Assembly (NCBI GenBank): GCA_946615905.1
Contig: CAMOIE010000023.1
Location: 1-41,880, forward strand
Reading direction: 5' to 3'
Source of the DNA: an uncultured Treponema sp.
GTDB taxonomy: Bacteria; Spirochaetota; Spirochaetia; Treponematales; Treponemataceae
DNA: 41,880 nt
Made by a program: the position numbers and the translations under genes. How positions within the stretch are numbered: position 1 is the stretch's first letter; each line of letters starts with the position of its first letter. Below the pieces are notes generated by a model that worked only from the letters and a program-made list of their open reading frames with translations, did not search any database and was not told the origin of the DNA. Below are positions 1 to 7,426 of the stretch, piece after piece.

Positions 1-116
1 TTCATTCCGCTTGAACCGATATACCAACCACGAATCATATTTTATCCCCCAAAAAAGAAAACGATTTTCTATATGTTGATTATCGGAATTTTAGGAAGTG
101 GATTAAGTAATTTTGG

Positions 117-296
117 CTCATTCTCCTCCGAAAATCAAACGGAGAGACCGAAAAACAGGTTTTCCGCTTCCTTGACAACGGAAAAAAAGATGTCGCTTTG
201 AGATTCGACCTCACAGTTCCTTTTGCCCGCTTTACCGCCGAGCACGAGTCTGAGCTTTACTTTCCTTTCAAGCGCTACCACATCGCAAAAGTCTGG
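117..296 (+). pseudogene. hisS: Internal fragment of hisS (histidyl-tRNA synthetase)
   Basis: An open stretch of 60 codons reads [14 protein letters not shown], then [15 protein letters not shown] and [14 protein letters not shown]. These match the class II motif 2 region of histidyl-tRNA synthetase, where W is normally followed by RGE. Here the similarity stops exactly after KVW (294-296) and the sequence passes into the repeat array; the frame closes at a TAG at 333-335. A TAA at 108-110 lies in frame just upstream, so neither the N-terminal nor the C-terminal part of the enzyme is present. It cannot be functional. The fragment is probably a captured piece of host chromosome or the scar of a past recombination; an assembly junction is the other explanation. 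The family assignment is firm, and the spirochaetal origin is inferred from the wording of the motif. Confidence 0.75.
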
Positions 297-298
297 CT

Positions 299-455
299 AC
301 GAACAACGGAAAACGAAAACAAAGTGTTAACCTAGTTAACACCCCCACGAACAACGAAAGACAGGAACAAAGTGTTAACCTAGTTAACACCCCCCCCACG
401 AACAACGGAAAACAAGAGCAAAGTGTTAACCTAGTTAACACCCCCACGAACAACG
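299..455. repeat. Direct repeats carrying a perfect palindrome, upstream of the relaxase
   Basis: The 10-mer ACGAACAACG occurs at 299, 347, 398 and 446. The first three copies are each followed by the palindrome GTGTTAAC-CTA-GTTAACAC at 324-342, 372-390 and 423-441, then a run of C. Unit lengths are 48 and 51 bp. The fourth unit lacks the palindrome. The array lies 50 bp before the relaxase start, where an oriT or relaxase operator would be expected. It could equally be a parS-like centromere for one of the two ParB-like proteins. No nic site was recognised. Confidence 0.8.
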
Positions 456-471
456 AAAGACAGAATCAATA

Positions 472-500
472 TAGACAAGTCAACCGAAATCACAAATAAT
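472..500 (+). promoter_or_regulatory. Predicted promoter of the relaxase gene
   Basis: TAGACA (472-477) and AATAAT (495-500) are 17 nt apart. The expected transcription start (about 507) falls on the ATG at 506, so the mRNA may be leaderless; no ribosome site is visible before that ATG. Confidence 0.45.
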
Positions 501-505
501 AAGCC

Positions 506-1660
506 ATGCAGATAATCCCGAAAATCGAACCAATCAAGATGAAGCACAAGGACAAGGCCGGACTCGAAGGCGACTTCCTCACGAGCGGAAACCCGAAAAG
601 CCGAAAGCCTCCGAGAAAACTGTTCTCGTCAAGTCACGGGAGAAAAAGCCCGGCTCCGAAAAGCTCCGGGACTCCGAAAGCCGGGAAACGCTCATGCACG
701 ACAAAAGTTTCATACCGAGAATCAAAAGCCCTCCACATAAAAAACTTCGAGTACATACAGAGAGAGGGAAAAGGCGAGAACGGCGAGACCCCGGAACTCT
801 ACGGCTCACTGAGCAAAGAGGAATACGAGGAGCAAATGAGCGACATGAGCTGGCGAATAATACTCTCGCCCGACACGAACGACATAAACCTGGAGCACAT
901 GACAAAGGCGTTCATAGAAAAACTAGAGGCGCACACCGGATATAAATTCAAATGGATTGCCGCAAACCACTACGACACGGCCAAGCACCACACGCACATC
1001 CTCATTGACGGAAACGACAAACACGGAAGGCAGGTGAGATTCCAACCGCCGACACTCGTAAAAAACCTCATGCGGGAATACGCCCGCGACATCTGCACGA
1101 CGCTCGCAGGCCCGCTCACCGAAAGCGAGGAGATAAAAAGACTTGCCGACAGCACAGAGAAAAATTACTTCACGCAGCTAGACAAGACGATAAAAGAATA
1201 CCTCTCCGGCACGACGGTAAAAAAATCCTACATGACGAACAAAAACGAAAGGTACATGACGAAAAGGCTTGACTACCTCGTAAAACTCGGACTCGCAACC
1301 TACTCAAAGAAAGACATGAGCTACACGGTGGCGGGAAACTGGGAAGAAGAACTCCGAAAACTCGGACGGTACAACACATACCTTGACGGATTCAACTGGG
1401 CGGGATGCTCGAAAGAAAACTATTACCTGCATGACCCCAAGAAAGACGGGGACATACAAGGGGAAGTCATAAGGCGGTATACCATGCAGAAGGACTCGAA
1501 CAACTTCGCAATCCTTCTCAGGCAGAATAACGGAAAAGTGGCTTATGTTCCGCTCAATTTCTTCCCGACGAACTGCCTTCCCGGAGACGAAATCTCGATA
1601 ACGAACAAAGACAAAAAGACACTGATTAACAACAACACAAGAGGCAACAACCAGGCATAG
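506..1660 (+). CDS. Relaxase, VirD2/DUF3363 type (MOBP-like)
   Basis: This 384-residue protein should nick oriT and pilot the DNA strand into the recipient. The diagnostic stretch is WIAANHYDTAKHHTHILIDG (about residues 150-170), the three-histidine metal motif of MOBP relaxases in its DUF3363 wording. An earlier segment around residue 100, NFEYIQREGK, matches the conserved YIQR block and probably holds the catalytic tyrosine. The first 75 residues are basic and low in complexity. The C-terminal part (from about residue 210) has no recognised domain. At 384 residues it is shorter than typical DUF3363 relaxases of about 600. VirD4, VirB11 and pilin genes follow. The ATG at 506 has no clear ribosome site; an alternative Met lies at codon 12. 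Confidence 0.85.
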   Translation: MQIIPKIEPIKMKHKDKAGLEGDFLTSGNPKSRKPPRKLFSSSHGRKSPAPKSSGTPKAGKRSCTTKVSYRESKALHIKNFEYIQREGKGENGETPELYGSLSKEEYEEQMSDMSWRIILSPDTNDINLEHMTKAFIEKLEAHTGYKFKWIAANHYDTAKHHTHILIDGNDKHGRQVRFQPPTLVKNLMREYARDICTTLAGPLTESEEIKRLADSTEKNYFTQLDKTIKEYLSGTTVKKSYMTNKNERYMTKRLDYLVKLGLATYSKKDMSYTVAGNWEEELRKLGRYNTYLDGFNWAGCSKENYYLHDPKKDGDIQGEVIRRYTMQKDSNNFAILLRQNNGKVAYVPLNFFPTNCLPGDEISITNKDKKTLINNNTRGNNQA

Positions 1661-1671
1661 AGGACAAAGAA

Positions 1672-1864
1672 ATGGACGAACATATTTATACAAAAGAACT
1701 AGGAGCAGACGAGGTTATATGCTACAAGGACGACGGGAAACAGACAACAATGCCCCGAGATAACCGAGGAAGAAAAAGACCTCATAATCAGATGCGTCAC
1801 GGAAAGCCTCAAAGAAAGCGCCCGAAAAAAACATGACCCCTCAACACATACAAAAAACCGCTGA
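1672..1864 (+). pseudogene. Small ORF interrupted by a +1 frameshift
   Basis: An ATG at 1672, preceded by AGGA, opens a sensible frame (MDEHIYTKELGADEVICYKDDG). After the CCCC near 1751-1755 this frame becomes Arg/Lys rich and stops at 1834-1836. The +1 frame from the same point reads EITEEEKDLIIRCVTESLKE and stops at 1862-1864, with the composition of the neighbouring genes. Restoring one base would give a protein of about 63 residues. It is either a decayed gene, a sequencing error or a frameshifting gene. No family was recognised. Confidence 0.45.
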
Positions 1865-1886
1865 CATTCTAAGAACGATTCATATA

Positions 1887-1919
1887 TTGATTGACTTTCA
1901 TTTTTGACTCAAATAGAAT
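1887..1919 (+). promoter_or_regulatory. Promoter of virD4 with the element-wide motif
   Basis: TTGACT (1891-1896) and TAGAAT (1914-1919) are separated by 17 nt, a strong sigma-70-type pair. The overlapping 15-mer TTGATTGACTTTCAT (1887-1901) belongs to a motif repeated at four other promoters in this window. The expected start site (about 1926) coincides with the virD4 ATG. Confidence 0.7.
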
Positions 1920-1925
1920 CACAGA

Positions 1926-4025
1926 ATGAGACTTTTCAGACGAGGGAAAAAAAACAAATTCTTAAGAACACAGCCGAAGGACAAAAACGGGCTTGCGTTC
2001 TCAGTGATGCACAAGGTCATGCCAGCGGCCATAAGCGCGGTAACGCTCATAATAGCAAACCAAAAATGCGCCAGAGACCTGCACTACGACCCGAAGATTT
2101 ACGGAACCCCGGCCTTCATATTCCGGGGTGAGCCGGTCTATAACCCGTTCAGAATCTTCGCCGTATACCTCTCAAGCATAAACAAACTGCATTTCGTTAT
2201 AGGCGACACCGTTTACAGGGACCTCAAGATATTCCTCTACGGAACCGGATTCTCGGTAATCCTCTACATGGTGCTCGTGTATGTCAGAAACGCCATGAAC
2301 AAGGGCGACAAAAACTTCTACGCGACGGGCGAATGGGGAAAGTCAAAAGACCTCGCAGAATTCGGACTCAACGCCCCGGTAGGAGTCGTAATAGGACAGA
2401 GATACGAGGCCGTAACGACATACTCGCGAAAGAAGGGAAGCCTCAAGCTCGATGTAATCAAGACCGCAAAGCTCGTGTGCTACGACTTCAATGTATGCGG
2501 TATGCTTTTGGCACCATCACGCGCAGGAAAAGGCATTTCCACCATAATTCCTACGATTTTGATTTTCCCGCACTCAATACTCGTCTTCGATCCGAAGGCC
2601 GAGAATTACGAGATAACGGCAGGCTACCGGCAGCAGTTCTCGATTATCATCCGGTACGACCCGACCAACGAGTGCACGCTCAAGCTGAACATCCTCGACG
2701 AGATAAGCGAGAAATTCGCATACCGAGACGCAAACCTCATAGCGACCACGCTCACGGCCCCGGCCAACCCGAACTCGAACGCAGACCCGCACTGGCAACA
2801 GACGGCAAGCGTACTCATAACCGCCGCAATCCTCCATGTAAAATGCTCCCGGGACTTCGAGGAAAAAAGCCTCCCGACAGTCTACAAATTCCTCTCGAAC
2901 GGAAACGAGCTCAACCCGAAGAACGCAAAGGACAAGGACAACGGGGACAAGCTAGAGGAAATCCTCAAGAGCATAACCGAAGGACAGCACTGTACCGAAA
3001 GCATACACCAATCGGCAAAATCGTTCGCGAACCAAATCCTCAACGCCGCAACGGAAGAACGGGGCAGCATCTTCTCAAGCGCACTCGAGGCGCTCAGCGT
3101 ATTCAACGACCCGCTCGTAGCCAACAGCTGCGACTCGTCAGACTTCTGCCTCGACGACCTGAGATACTCGGACTATCCCATCTCATGGTACCTCACAATC
3201 CCGTTCTCGGACGTCGACCGGCTCAAGCCGCTCACAAAGCTCATAATCGAGTTCATCTGCCGAAAGTTCTCGCAGGACAACACGAGCTTCGGCAACGAAC
3301 CGCTCAAGCACCGCCTCCTCATACTCATTGACGAATTCCCCGTCCTTGGTAAAGTAGAATCTATACAATTATTTGCTGGAATTTTGAATGGTTATGGGAT
3401 CAGCTTCCTGTGGATAGCCCAGACGAAAGCGCAGATTGAGCAGCTCTACGGACAGAACGCCCCAATCTTCGAGCACTGCGCCTTCACATGGACCTTCGCA
3501 ATCAACGACGACAACGTGGCGCAATACTACTCAAAGCGAGCCGGAAACGAAGGCGTAATCAAGCAGAACGTCTCGACATCGGGAAGCAAGTTCGACTACG
3601 GCATGAACAACATGACAATCTCGAACGACATCGGAGAAAGGGCGCTCATAACGGCAAACGAAATCGAAAACCTCCCGCCGGACACGGAACTGCTTTTCGT
3701 GCAAGGAGGCCCGACATTCACGCTGAAAAAAGTCGCGTACTACTCAGACCCACGATTCAAGGACAAAGCCCGCTGGCGATTCCCGAAGACGAGGAAAGAG
3801 CTGCTTGAGGAAGTGAAGTATTCCCGGGTCCTCCGTGACGGGGACAAGAAATGGTGGGAGGACTTCACGCACGCAAACTCAACGGGCAACAGCGAAGACC
3901 TTTACATCTACCCGGACTACGACGCCGACGGCGTACTTGAAAAAAGCGACAAGACGGAGAACTTCGCCACGGAACAACATGAGACCGAGGAAGAAATGGA
4001 CGCAGAAGTTCAGATGCTTCTTTAA
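1926..4025 (+). CDS. virD4: Type IV coupling protein VirD4/TraG
   Basis: This 699-residue inner-membrane ATPase links the relaxosome to the type IV secretion channel. Two hydrophobic segments lie at about residues 28-45 and 98-115. The typical FYATGEWGKSKDL linker follows, then Walker A APSRAGKGIS (about 195-204) and Walker B LLILIDEFPVLG (about 463-474). The WIAQTKAQIEQLYG motif comes after that. The C-terminus is acidic, as is common in VirD4 proteins. Length is normal for the family. It has its own promoter and an ATG at the predicted transcription start, with no ribosome site. Two short patches around the Walker motifs use AT-ending codons unlike the rest of the gene. The downstream RHH gene begins 11 nt after the stop. 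Confidence 0.92.
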   Translation: MRLFRRGKKNKFLRTQPKDKNGLAFSVMHKVMPAAISAVTLIIANQKCARDLHYDPKIYGTPAFIFRGEPVYNPFRIFAVYLSSINKLHFVIGDTVYRDLKIFLYGTGFSVILYMVLVYVRNAMNKGDKNFYATGEWGKSKDLAEFGLNAPVGVVIGQRYEAVTTYSRKKGSLKLDVIKTAKLVCYDFNVCGMLLAPSRAGKGISTIIPTILIFPHSILVFDPKAENYEITAGYRQQFSIIIRYDPTNECTLKLNILDEISEKFAYRDANLIATTLTAPANPNSNADPHWQQTASVLITAAILHVKCSRDFEEKSLPTVYKFLSNGNELNPKNAKDKDNGDKLEEILKSITEGQHCTESIHQSAKSFANQILNAATEERGSIFSSALEALSVFNDPLVANSCDSSDFCLDDLRYSDYPISWYLTIPFSDVDRLKPLTKLIIEFICRKFSQDNTSFGNEPLKHRLLILIDEFPVLGKVESIQLFAGILNGYGISFLWIAQTKAQIEQLYGQNAPIFEHCAFTWTFAINDDNVAQYYSKRAGNEGVIKQNVSTSGSKFDYGMNNMTISNDIGERALITANEIENLPPDTELLFVQGGPTFTLKKVAYYSDPRFKDKARWRFPKTRKELLEEVKYSRVLRDGDKKWWEDFTHANSTGNSEDLYIYPDYDADGVLEKSDKTENFATEQHETEEEMDAEVQMLL

Positions 4026-4035
4026 GGAGAGACGA

Positions 4036-4473
4036 ATGACAAAATACAAGACAAACACCGTATCAACAAGGCTCAACGACGACCAAATAGAAATCCTCGA
4101 CATGAAAGCGAAGAAGGACGGGGTTACGAGAGCGGAGCTTTTAAAGCACATAATACTCAACTACCTCGCTGACGAAGTGAACTCCCAGAACCTCATGCTC
4201 GGGGCAATATCAAGCATCCAGGAACGGCTCGAAAAAAACGACACCAAGACAGAATTCCTCCTTCAGCTCTTCCACGCATACCTCGCAATGTGGTTTCAGT
4301 CACACCCTCTCAGCGGAGAGGGAAGCGCGGTAAAGGCAAAGGCCGCAATCGAGCAGCGAGACAAGTTCGAGAAGAAATTCATCAACAGCGTATTCAACCG
4401 CTACGAATCGCTGTTCTCGAAACTCCTCGCAACGAACATCGAGGAAAACGGAGAGGAAGGAGAGGACGAATGA
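4036..4473 (+). CDS. Ribbon-helix-helix protein with helical C-terminal domain
   Basis: A protein of 145 residues. Its first 55 residues (KTNTVSTRLNDDQIEILDMKAKKDGVTRAELLKHIILNYL) fit a ribbon-helix-helix DNA-binding domain of the CopG/MetJ class. The rest is predicted helical and ends in an acidic tail. Its place between virD4 and virB11 suggests a relaxosome accessory protein or a regulator of the transfer operon, as RHH proteins of conjugation systems often are. A ribosome site AAGGAGAG precedes the ATG, and its TGA overlaps the virB11 ATG (ATGA). An upstream in-frame extension reads through the virD4 C-terminus in another frame and is not credible. Confidence 0.8.
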   Translation: MTKYKTNTVSTRLNDDQIEILDMKAKKDGVTRAELLKHIILNYLADEVNSQNLMLGAISSIQERLEKNDTKTEFLLQLFHAYLAMWFQSHPLSGEGSAVKAKAAIEQRDKFEKKFINSVFNRYESLFSKLLATNIEENGEEGEDE

Positions 4474-5468
4474 GCGCAGAGGACATAACGAACCTACAGA
4501 GCAAGCAGGAGAAAATGATTGACGAGCGGGAGAAGGCCGCAATCCTCCAGTCCCTCGGACCGCTCAAGCAATTCTTCGAGCAGAAAAACCTCACTGACAT
4601 CTGGGTAGACCATGGAAATGTCTCCGTGAAAGAGTTCGGAAGGCAGAGGCACGATACCGGAATCTTCATCAGCAACCAACAAGCCCGGAACATCATCGTG
4701 CAAATCGCAAAATACCAGGGAATCACGATAGACCGCCTCAACAACCCGAAGCTGGAAAGCACGATTCCGCACTACGAGGCACGAATCTCGGCCGTACTCG
4801 AAAAATGGTGCCGAAGCCCAATCATCATCATCAGAAAAAGACCGGAAACCGTATTCTCGCTCGACGACTATGTCAGGAACGGAACCTGCTCGCAGGAAGT
4901 CGCAGACAAGATAAAGCACTACATCAAATTCCGAAAGAACATAATAATAGCCGGGGCGACCGGAACCGGAAAGACGACCCTCGCAAACGCAATACTACTC
5001 GAGATGGCGACACAGACCCCCAACGACAGCTTCTACATCGTAGAGGACACCCCAGAGCTACAGTGCCTGGCCAAATACGCAGAAATGCTCGTCGTAGACA
5101 AGGACCCGCAGAACGCGATAGACTTCGCGCTCCGAGCGTCCCCGGACAGAATAATCTTCGGAGAGGTAAGAACCGGAAAAGTATTGAAGGCACTCCTCGA
5201 CGGATGGAACACGGGACACCCCGGAGGCGTCTGCACGCTCCACTCAAACACGGCCGCAAGCGCAATCCTCAGAATGAGAGAGAAACTTTACGAGGACTTC
5301 GGAAGGGTAGGGCCGTTCAAGCACCTCGTTGACCTCATAATACACCTGGCAAAAGTCCCGGGCGGAATCATCATAGACGAGCTTCTTGAGACCAAGAACT
5401 ACACCGAGGATGAATTCCAAAAACTCGCGGACAAGGCCCAGGAAGAGCAGTCGTCGAAAGGAGCCTGA
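4470..5468 (+). CDS. virB11: VirB11-type traffic ATPase (TrbB)
   Basis: This 332-residue cytoplasmic ATPase should power type IV secretion and pilus assembly. The N-terminal domain (1-150) is followed by Walker A IIAGATGTGKTTLANAIL (from about residue 159), the Asp box IVEDTPELQ, the Walker B-like RIIFGEVRTGKVLKALLDGW and the His box TGHPGGVCTLHSN. All family motifs are intact and length is normal. The start is the ATG in the ATGA overlap with the RHH gene, with a purine-rich GGAAGGAGAGG before it. Longer in-frame starts would run back through the RHH gene. Confidence 0.92.
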   Translation: MSAEDITNLQSKQEKMIDEREKAAILQSLGPLKQFFEQKNLTDIWVDHGNVSVKEFGRQRHDTGIFISNQQARNIIVQIAKYQGITIDRLNNPKLESTIPHYEARISAVLEKWCRSPIIIIRKRPETVFSLDDYVRNGTCSQEVADKIKHYIKFRKNIIIAGATGTGKTTLANAILLEMATQTPNDSFYIVEDTPELQCLAKYAEMLVVDKDPQNAIDFALRASPDRIIFGEVRTGKVLKALLDGWNTGHPGGVCTLHSNTAASAILRMREKLYEDFGRVGPFKHLVDLIIHLAKVPGGIIIDELLETKNYTEDEFQKLADKAQEEQSSKGA

Positions 5469-5505
5469 GAAAAAGCACACCAACAATATGTTTTTTTCTT
5501 AAATT

Positions 5506-5531
5506 TTGGTTGACTTTTATTTTATTATAAT
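5506..5531 (+). promoter_or_regulatory. AT-rich promoter region of virB2 with the shared motif
   Basis: TTGGTTGACTTTTAT (5506-5520) is one of five copies of the shared 15-mer. A TATAAT lies at 5526-5531, but only 10 nt after TTGACT, so the exact -35/-10 pair is uncertain. The 107 bp between virB11 and virB2 holds no gene; its AT content contrasts with both neighbours. Confidence 0.5.
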
Positions 5532-5575
5532 TTAAAACACAAGAAAGAAAAAACCAAAAGGGAGACCGTAAGAAA

Positions 5576-5953
5576 ATGAAAATCAAGGCACCGAACAAAA
5601 AACTCATCATGTTCCTCATCGTAGCCACCTGCCTCGTTGCGGGAGCGTTCGCACAATCTTCATCTACCGACGCCACATCCAAGGCGCTCACGAACCTGAG
5701 CAAAGTGTTCAGCACCGTCTACCAGTTCTTCGCATCAAGCTACACGCTCGTAATCTGCACCGTAGGCCTCATCTGGACCGGAATCAAATGGATTACGAAC
5801 CGAGGCGAGCCGACAATCCTCAAAGACCTCGGACCGAAAGTAGCCGCCTTCATCCTCATCGGCGGCGCAAGCGGATTCTGCCAGCTCTTCTTCACGCCTG
5901 AAAGAGAGACGGCCAAAGCAACGAGCGGAGAGACATTCAGCGGACTGTTCTAA
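5576..5953 (+). CDS. virB2: VirB2/TrbC major pilin
   Basis: A protein of 125 residues with a signal peptide (LIMFLIVATCLVAGAFAQSS, predicted cleavage after AFA or AQ near residue 27). Two hydrophobic segments follow at about 60-80 and 88-105, separated by a short basic loop (KWITNRGEPTIL). This is the standard layout of VirB2/TrbC pilins, which are processed and inserted in the inner membrane before polymerising. It begins a short transcription unit with virB3, 3 nt away, after its own AT-rich promoter region. The ribosome site is AAGGGAG. The family call rests on architecture and on the adjacent virB3 and virB11. Confidence 0.85.
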   Translation: MKIKAPNKKLIMFLIVATCLVAGAFAQSSSTDATSKALTNLSKVFSTVYQFFASSYTLVICTVGLIWTGIKWITNRGEPTILKDLGPKVAAFILIGGASGFCQLFFTPERETAKATSGETFSGLF

Positions 5954-5956
5954 GCC

Positions 5957-6223
5957 ATGAAAGACAAGGAAAAGCCGGACTACTCGTACAAAGTCCACCG
6001 CTCGATACTGAAAAGACAGCTCATAGGCGGAATCCCGGTAGTGCCGTTCGTACTGATAGTCGGAATCACGGTCATCATACTGATGGACTCGAAAATGAAA
6101 CTTGCCGGAATTATTCCCATAGCCATAATACTCCTTTACCTCATAAGGGAGATTACGAAGAAAGACGAATACCTCGTAGAGATATTCCTCCAAAGCCTGC
6201 TCCAACCGGACTGGCTCGACTGA
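5957..6223 (+). CDS. virB3: VirB3/TrbD-type membrane protein
   Basis: An 88-residue protein with a basic N-terminus (SYKVHRSILKRQLIGGIP), two closely spaced hydrophobic segments (about residues 28-42 and 50-64) and a polar tail. VirB3 proteins have this size and topology, sit in the inner membrane with VirB4, and are nearly always encoded directly after VirB2, as here. A terminator follows 6 nt downstream. VirB4, usually the next gene, is not in the window. Confidence 0.78.
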   Translation: MKDKEKPDYSYKVHRSILKRQLIGGIPVVPFVLIVGITVIILMDSKMKLAGIIPIAIILLYLIREITKKDEYLVEIFLQSLLQPDWLD

Positions 6224-6228
6224 AAAAA

Positions 6229-6261
6229 GAAACCGCCCAAAATTGAAGGCGGTTTTTTTTT
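6229..6261 (+). terminator. Rho-independent terminator after virB3
   Basis: AAACCGCC (6230-6237) pairs with GGCGGTTT (6248-6255) around a 10-nt loop, followed by a run of T to 6261. It closes the virB2-virB3 unit. Confidence 0.9.
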
Positions 6262-6274
6262 GCCCGAATAAAAC

Positions 6275-6324
6275 ATAAAAGTCCATCATTTTTCATTGAC
6301 AAACATTTTATTTTTTGATAGAAT
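6275..6324 (+). promoter_or_regulatory. Promoter of the partition operon with inverted copy of the shared motif
   Basis: TTGACA (6296-6301) and TAGAAT (6319-6324) are 17 nt apart. Just upstream, 6275-6289 read on the minus strand is ATGATGGACTTTTAT, 13 of 15 identical to the motif found at 14585 and 30260. Predicted start about 6331, 12 nt before the ATG at 6343. Confidence 0.75.
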
Positions 6325-6342
6325 AGAATCAAGGTAAATCCA

Positions 6343-6606
6343 ATGGAAACAGTAGAAGACGACAACAACCCGGCAATCACGAAAGGAATAGTCATGCTCA
6401 ACGCACTCATGGCAAAAAGACAGTTCAAGAAGGTATGCAGGCTAAAGAACCTGAGCTACAAATTCTGCCATGCCGTAGCAGAGGGCAGGCGAAGCCCGAC
6501 ATGGAAAATGATGAACAACCTCCTTTTCCTCATACCGCCCAATTTCTGGTTCGAGGAAGCCGACGAGGAATTCATCAGCGCCGCGAACGAGTCAGTCCAA
6601 AGCTGA
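6343..6606 (+). CDS. Small HTH-like protein heading the parAB operon
   Basis: An 87-residue protein of unknown family. The segment RQFKKVCRLKNLSYKFCHAV, then GRRSPTWKMMNNLLFLIPPNFWF, has the spacing of a Cro/XRE-type helix-turn-helix ending in the common IPPxxWF close. It is the first gene after the TTGACA/TAGAAT promoter and is followed by parA after 25 nt. A role as autoregulator of the partition operon is plausible but inferred. The start is the first ATG after the promoter, with a weak AAGG before it. Confidence 0.65.
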   Translation: METVEDDNNPAITKGIVMLNALMAKRQFKKVCRLKNLSYKFCHAVAEGRRSPTWKMMNNLLFLIPPNFWFEEADEEFISAANESVQS

Positions 6607-6631
6607 AAAAAAGCAAAGGGAGCAAAAGAAA

Positions 6632-7423
6632 ATGGGAACAAAAAACAAGACAATCTGCCTTCACATGTCTAAGGGCGGAATCGGAAAAACGACAATGACG
6701 ATGAACCTCGCATACGCCATGAGCCGCCACGGAAAGACGATACTCATAGACGCCGACATGCAGGGAAACCTCACGTCACAACTTGCAGACAAAAACAAAA
6801 TAAACGAAAAAAACGAACTTCTTTCAGTCCTACAGAAAAGAACCGAGGTAAAAGACGCAATAATCCCCGTCCGAAAAGAAAGCGAGGAAAACGGATGCAG
6901 GGGAATCGACATCATAGGAACAGTCTCCTCCAAAGCCCTGCAAACATACTTCGAGGGCGAGTTCAGAAACAGCCCGTTTTACCTCAGAAAAGTAATACAA
7001 GAGCTTAAGGAATCGGGTTACAGATACATCTTCTTCGACCTTCCGCCGAGCCTCCCTTACTATGTCAACGTAATACTCTCATACGCAGACGAGATAATCC
7101 CGATAATCGAGCCGGAAGACCTCGCGGTTGAATCAATGGCATTATACGCCAAGAACCTCAAGGAAATACAGGCAAACCTCGACGCAGTTTTCACTGACAT
7201 AAACTATTTCATAATCAACAAGATAAACAGACAAAGCTCAGTACACGAATACTTCATCAACGACATGAAAGAGACAATGCCATTCGAAATATACGAATTC
7301 AACCGCTCTGAAGCCGTCGTAAAGGCAAACACAAACCAAATGTTCCTCGGAGAATACATGCCAAGCAACAAGATATGCGCAGGACTCGCACAGCTCGCTG
7401 AAAAAATCGCCTCGGAGGAATAA
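6632..7423 (+). CDS. parA: ParA partition ATPase
   Basis: This 263-residue protein has the deviant Walker A SKGGIGKTTMTMNLAYAM (residues 12-29, with the signature lysine), then ILIDADMQGNLTSQL (A-prime) and YIFFDLPPSLPYYVN (Walker B). ParA binds DNA non-specifically and moves ParB-bound plasmid copies apart. It has no N-terminal HTH extension, so it is the small type; regulation may fall to the preceding HTH-like protein. GGGAG lies about 12 nt before the ATG. parB starts 3 nt after the stop. Confidence 0.93.
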   Translation: MGTKNKTICLHMSKGGIGKTTMTMNLAYAMSRHGKTILIDADMQGNLTSQLADKNKINEKNELLSVLQKRTEVKDAIIPVRKESEENGCRGIDIIGTVSSKALQTYFEGEFRNSPFYLRKVIQELKESGYRYIFFDLPPSLPYYVNVILSYADEIIPIIEPEDLAVESMALYAKNLKEIQANLDAVFTDINYFIINKINRQSSVHEYFINDMKETMPFEIYEFNRSEAVVKANTNQMFLGEYMPSNKICAGLAQLAEKIASEE

Positions 7424-7426
7424 ATA

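Noticed and set aside
2333..3331. 332-codon + strand frame inside virD4
   Set aside because: Out-of-frame shadow of virD4, Arg/Pro rich; virD4 has all family motifs.
5030..5048. TTCTAC-ATC-GTAGAG hairpin resembling a crRNA stem
   Set aside because: It encodes conserved residues of VirB11 (FYIVED) and has the wrong loop and flanks.
5510..5531. TTGACT and TATAAT before virB2 as a standard promoter pair
   Set aside because: Only 10 nt apart; kept as a promoter region without assigning this pair.
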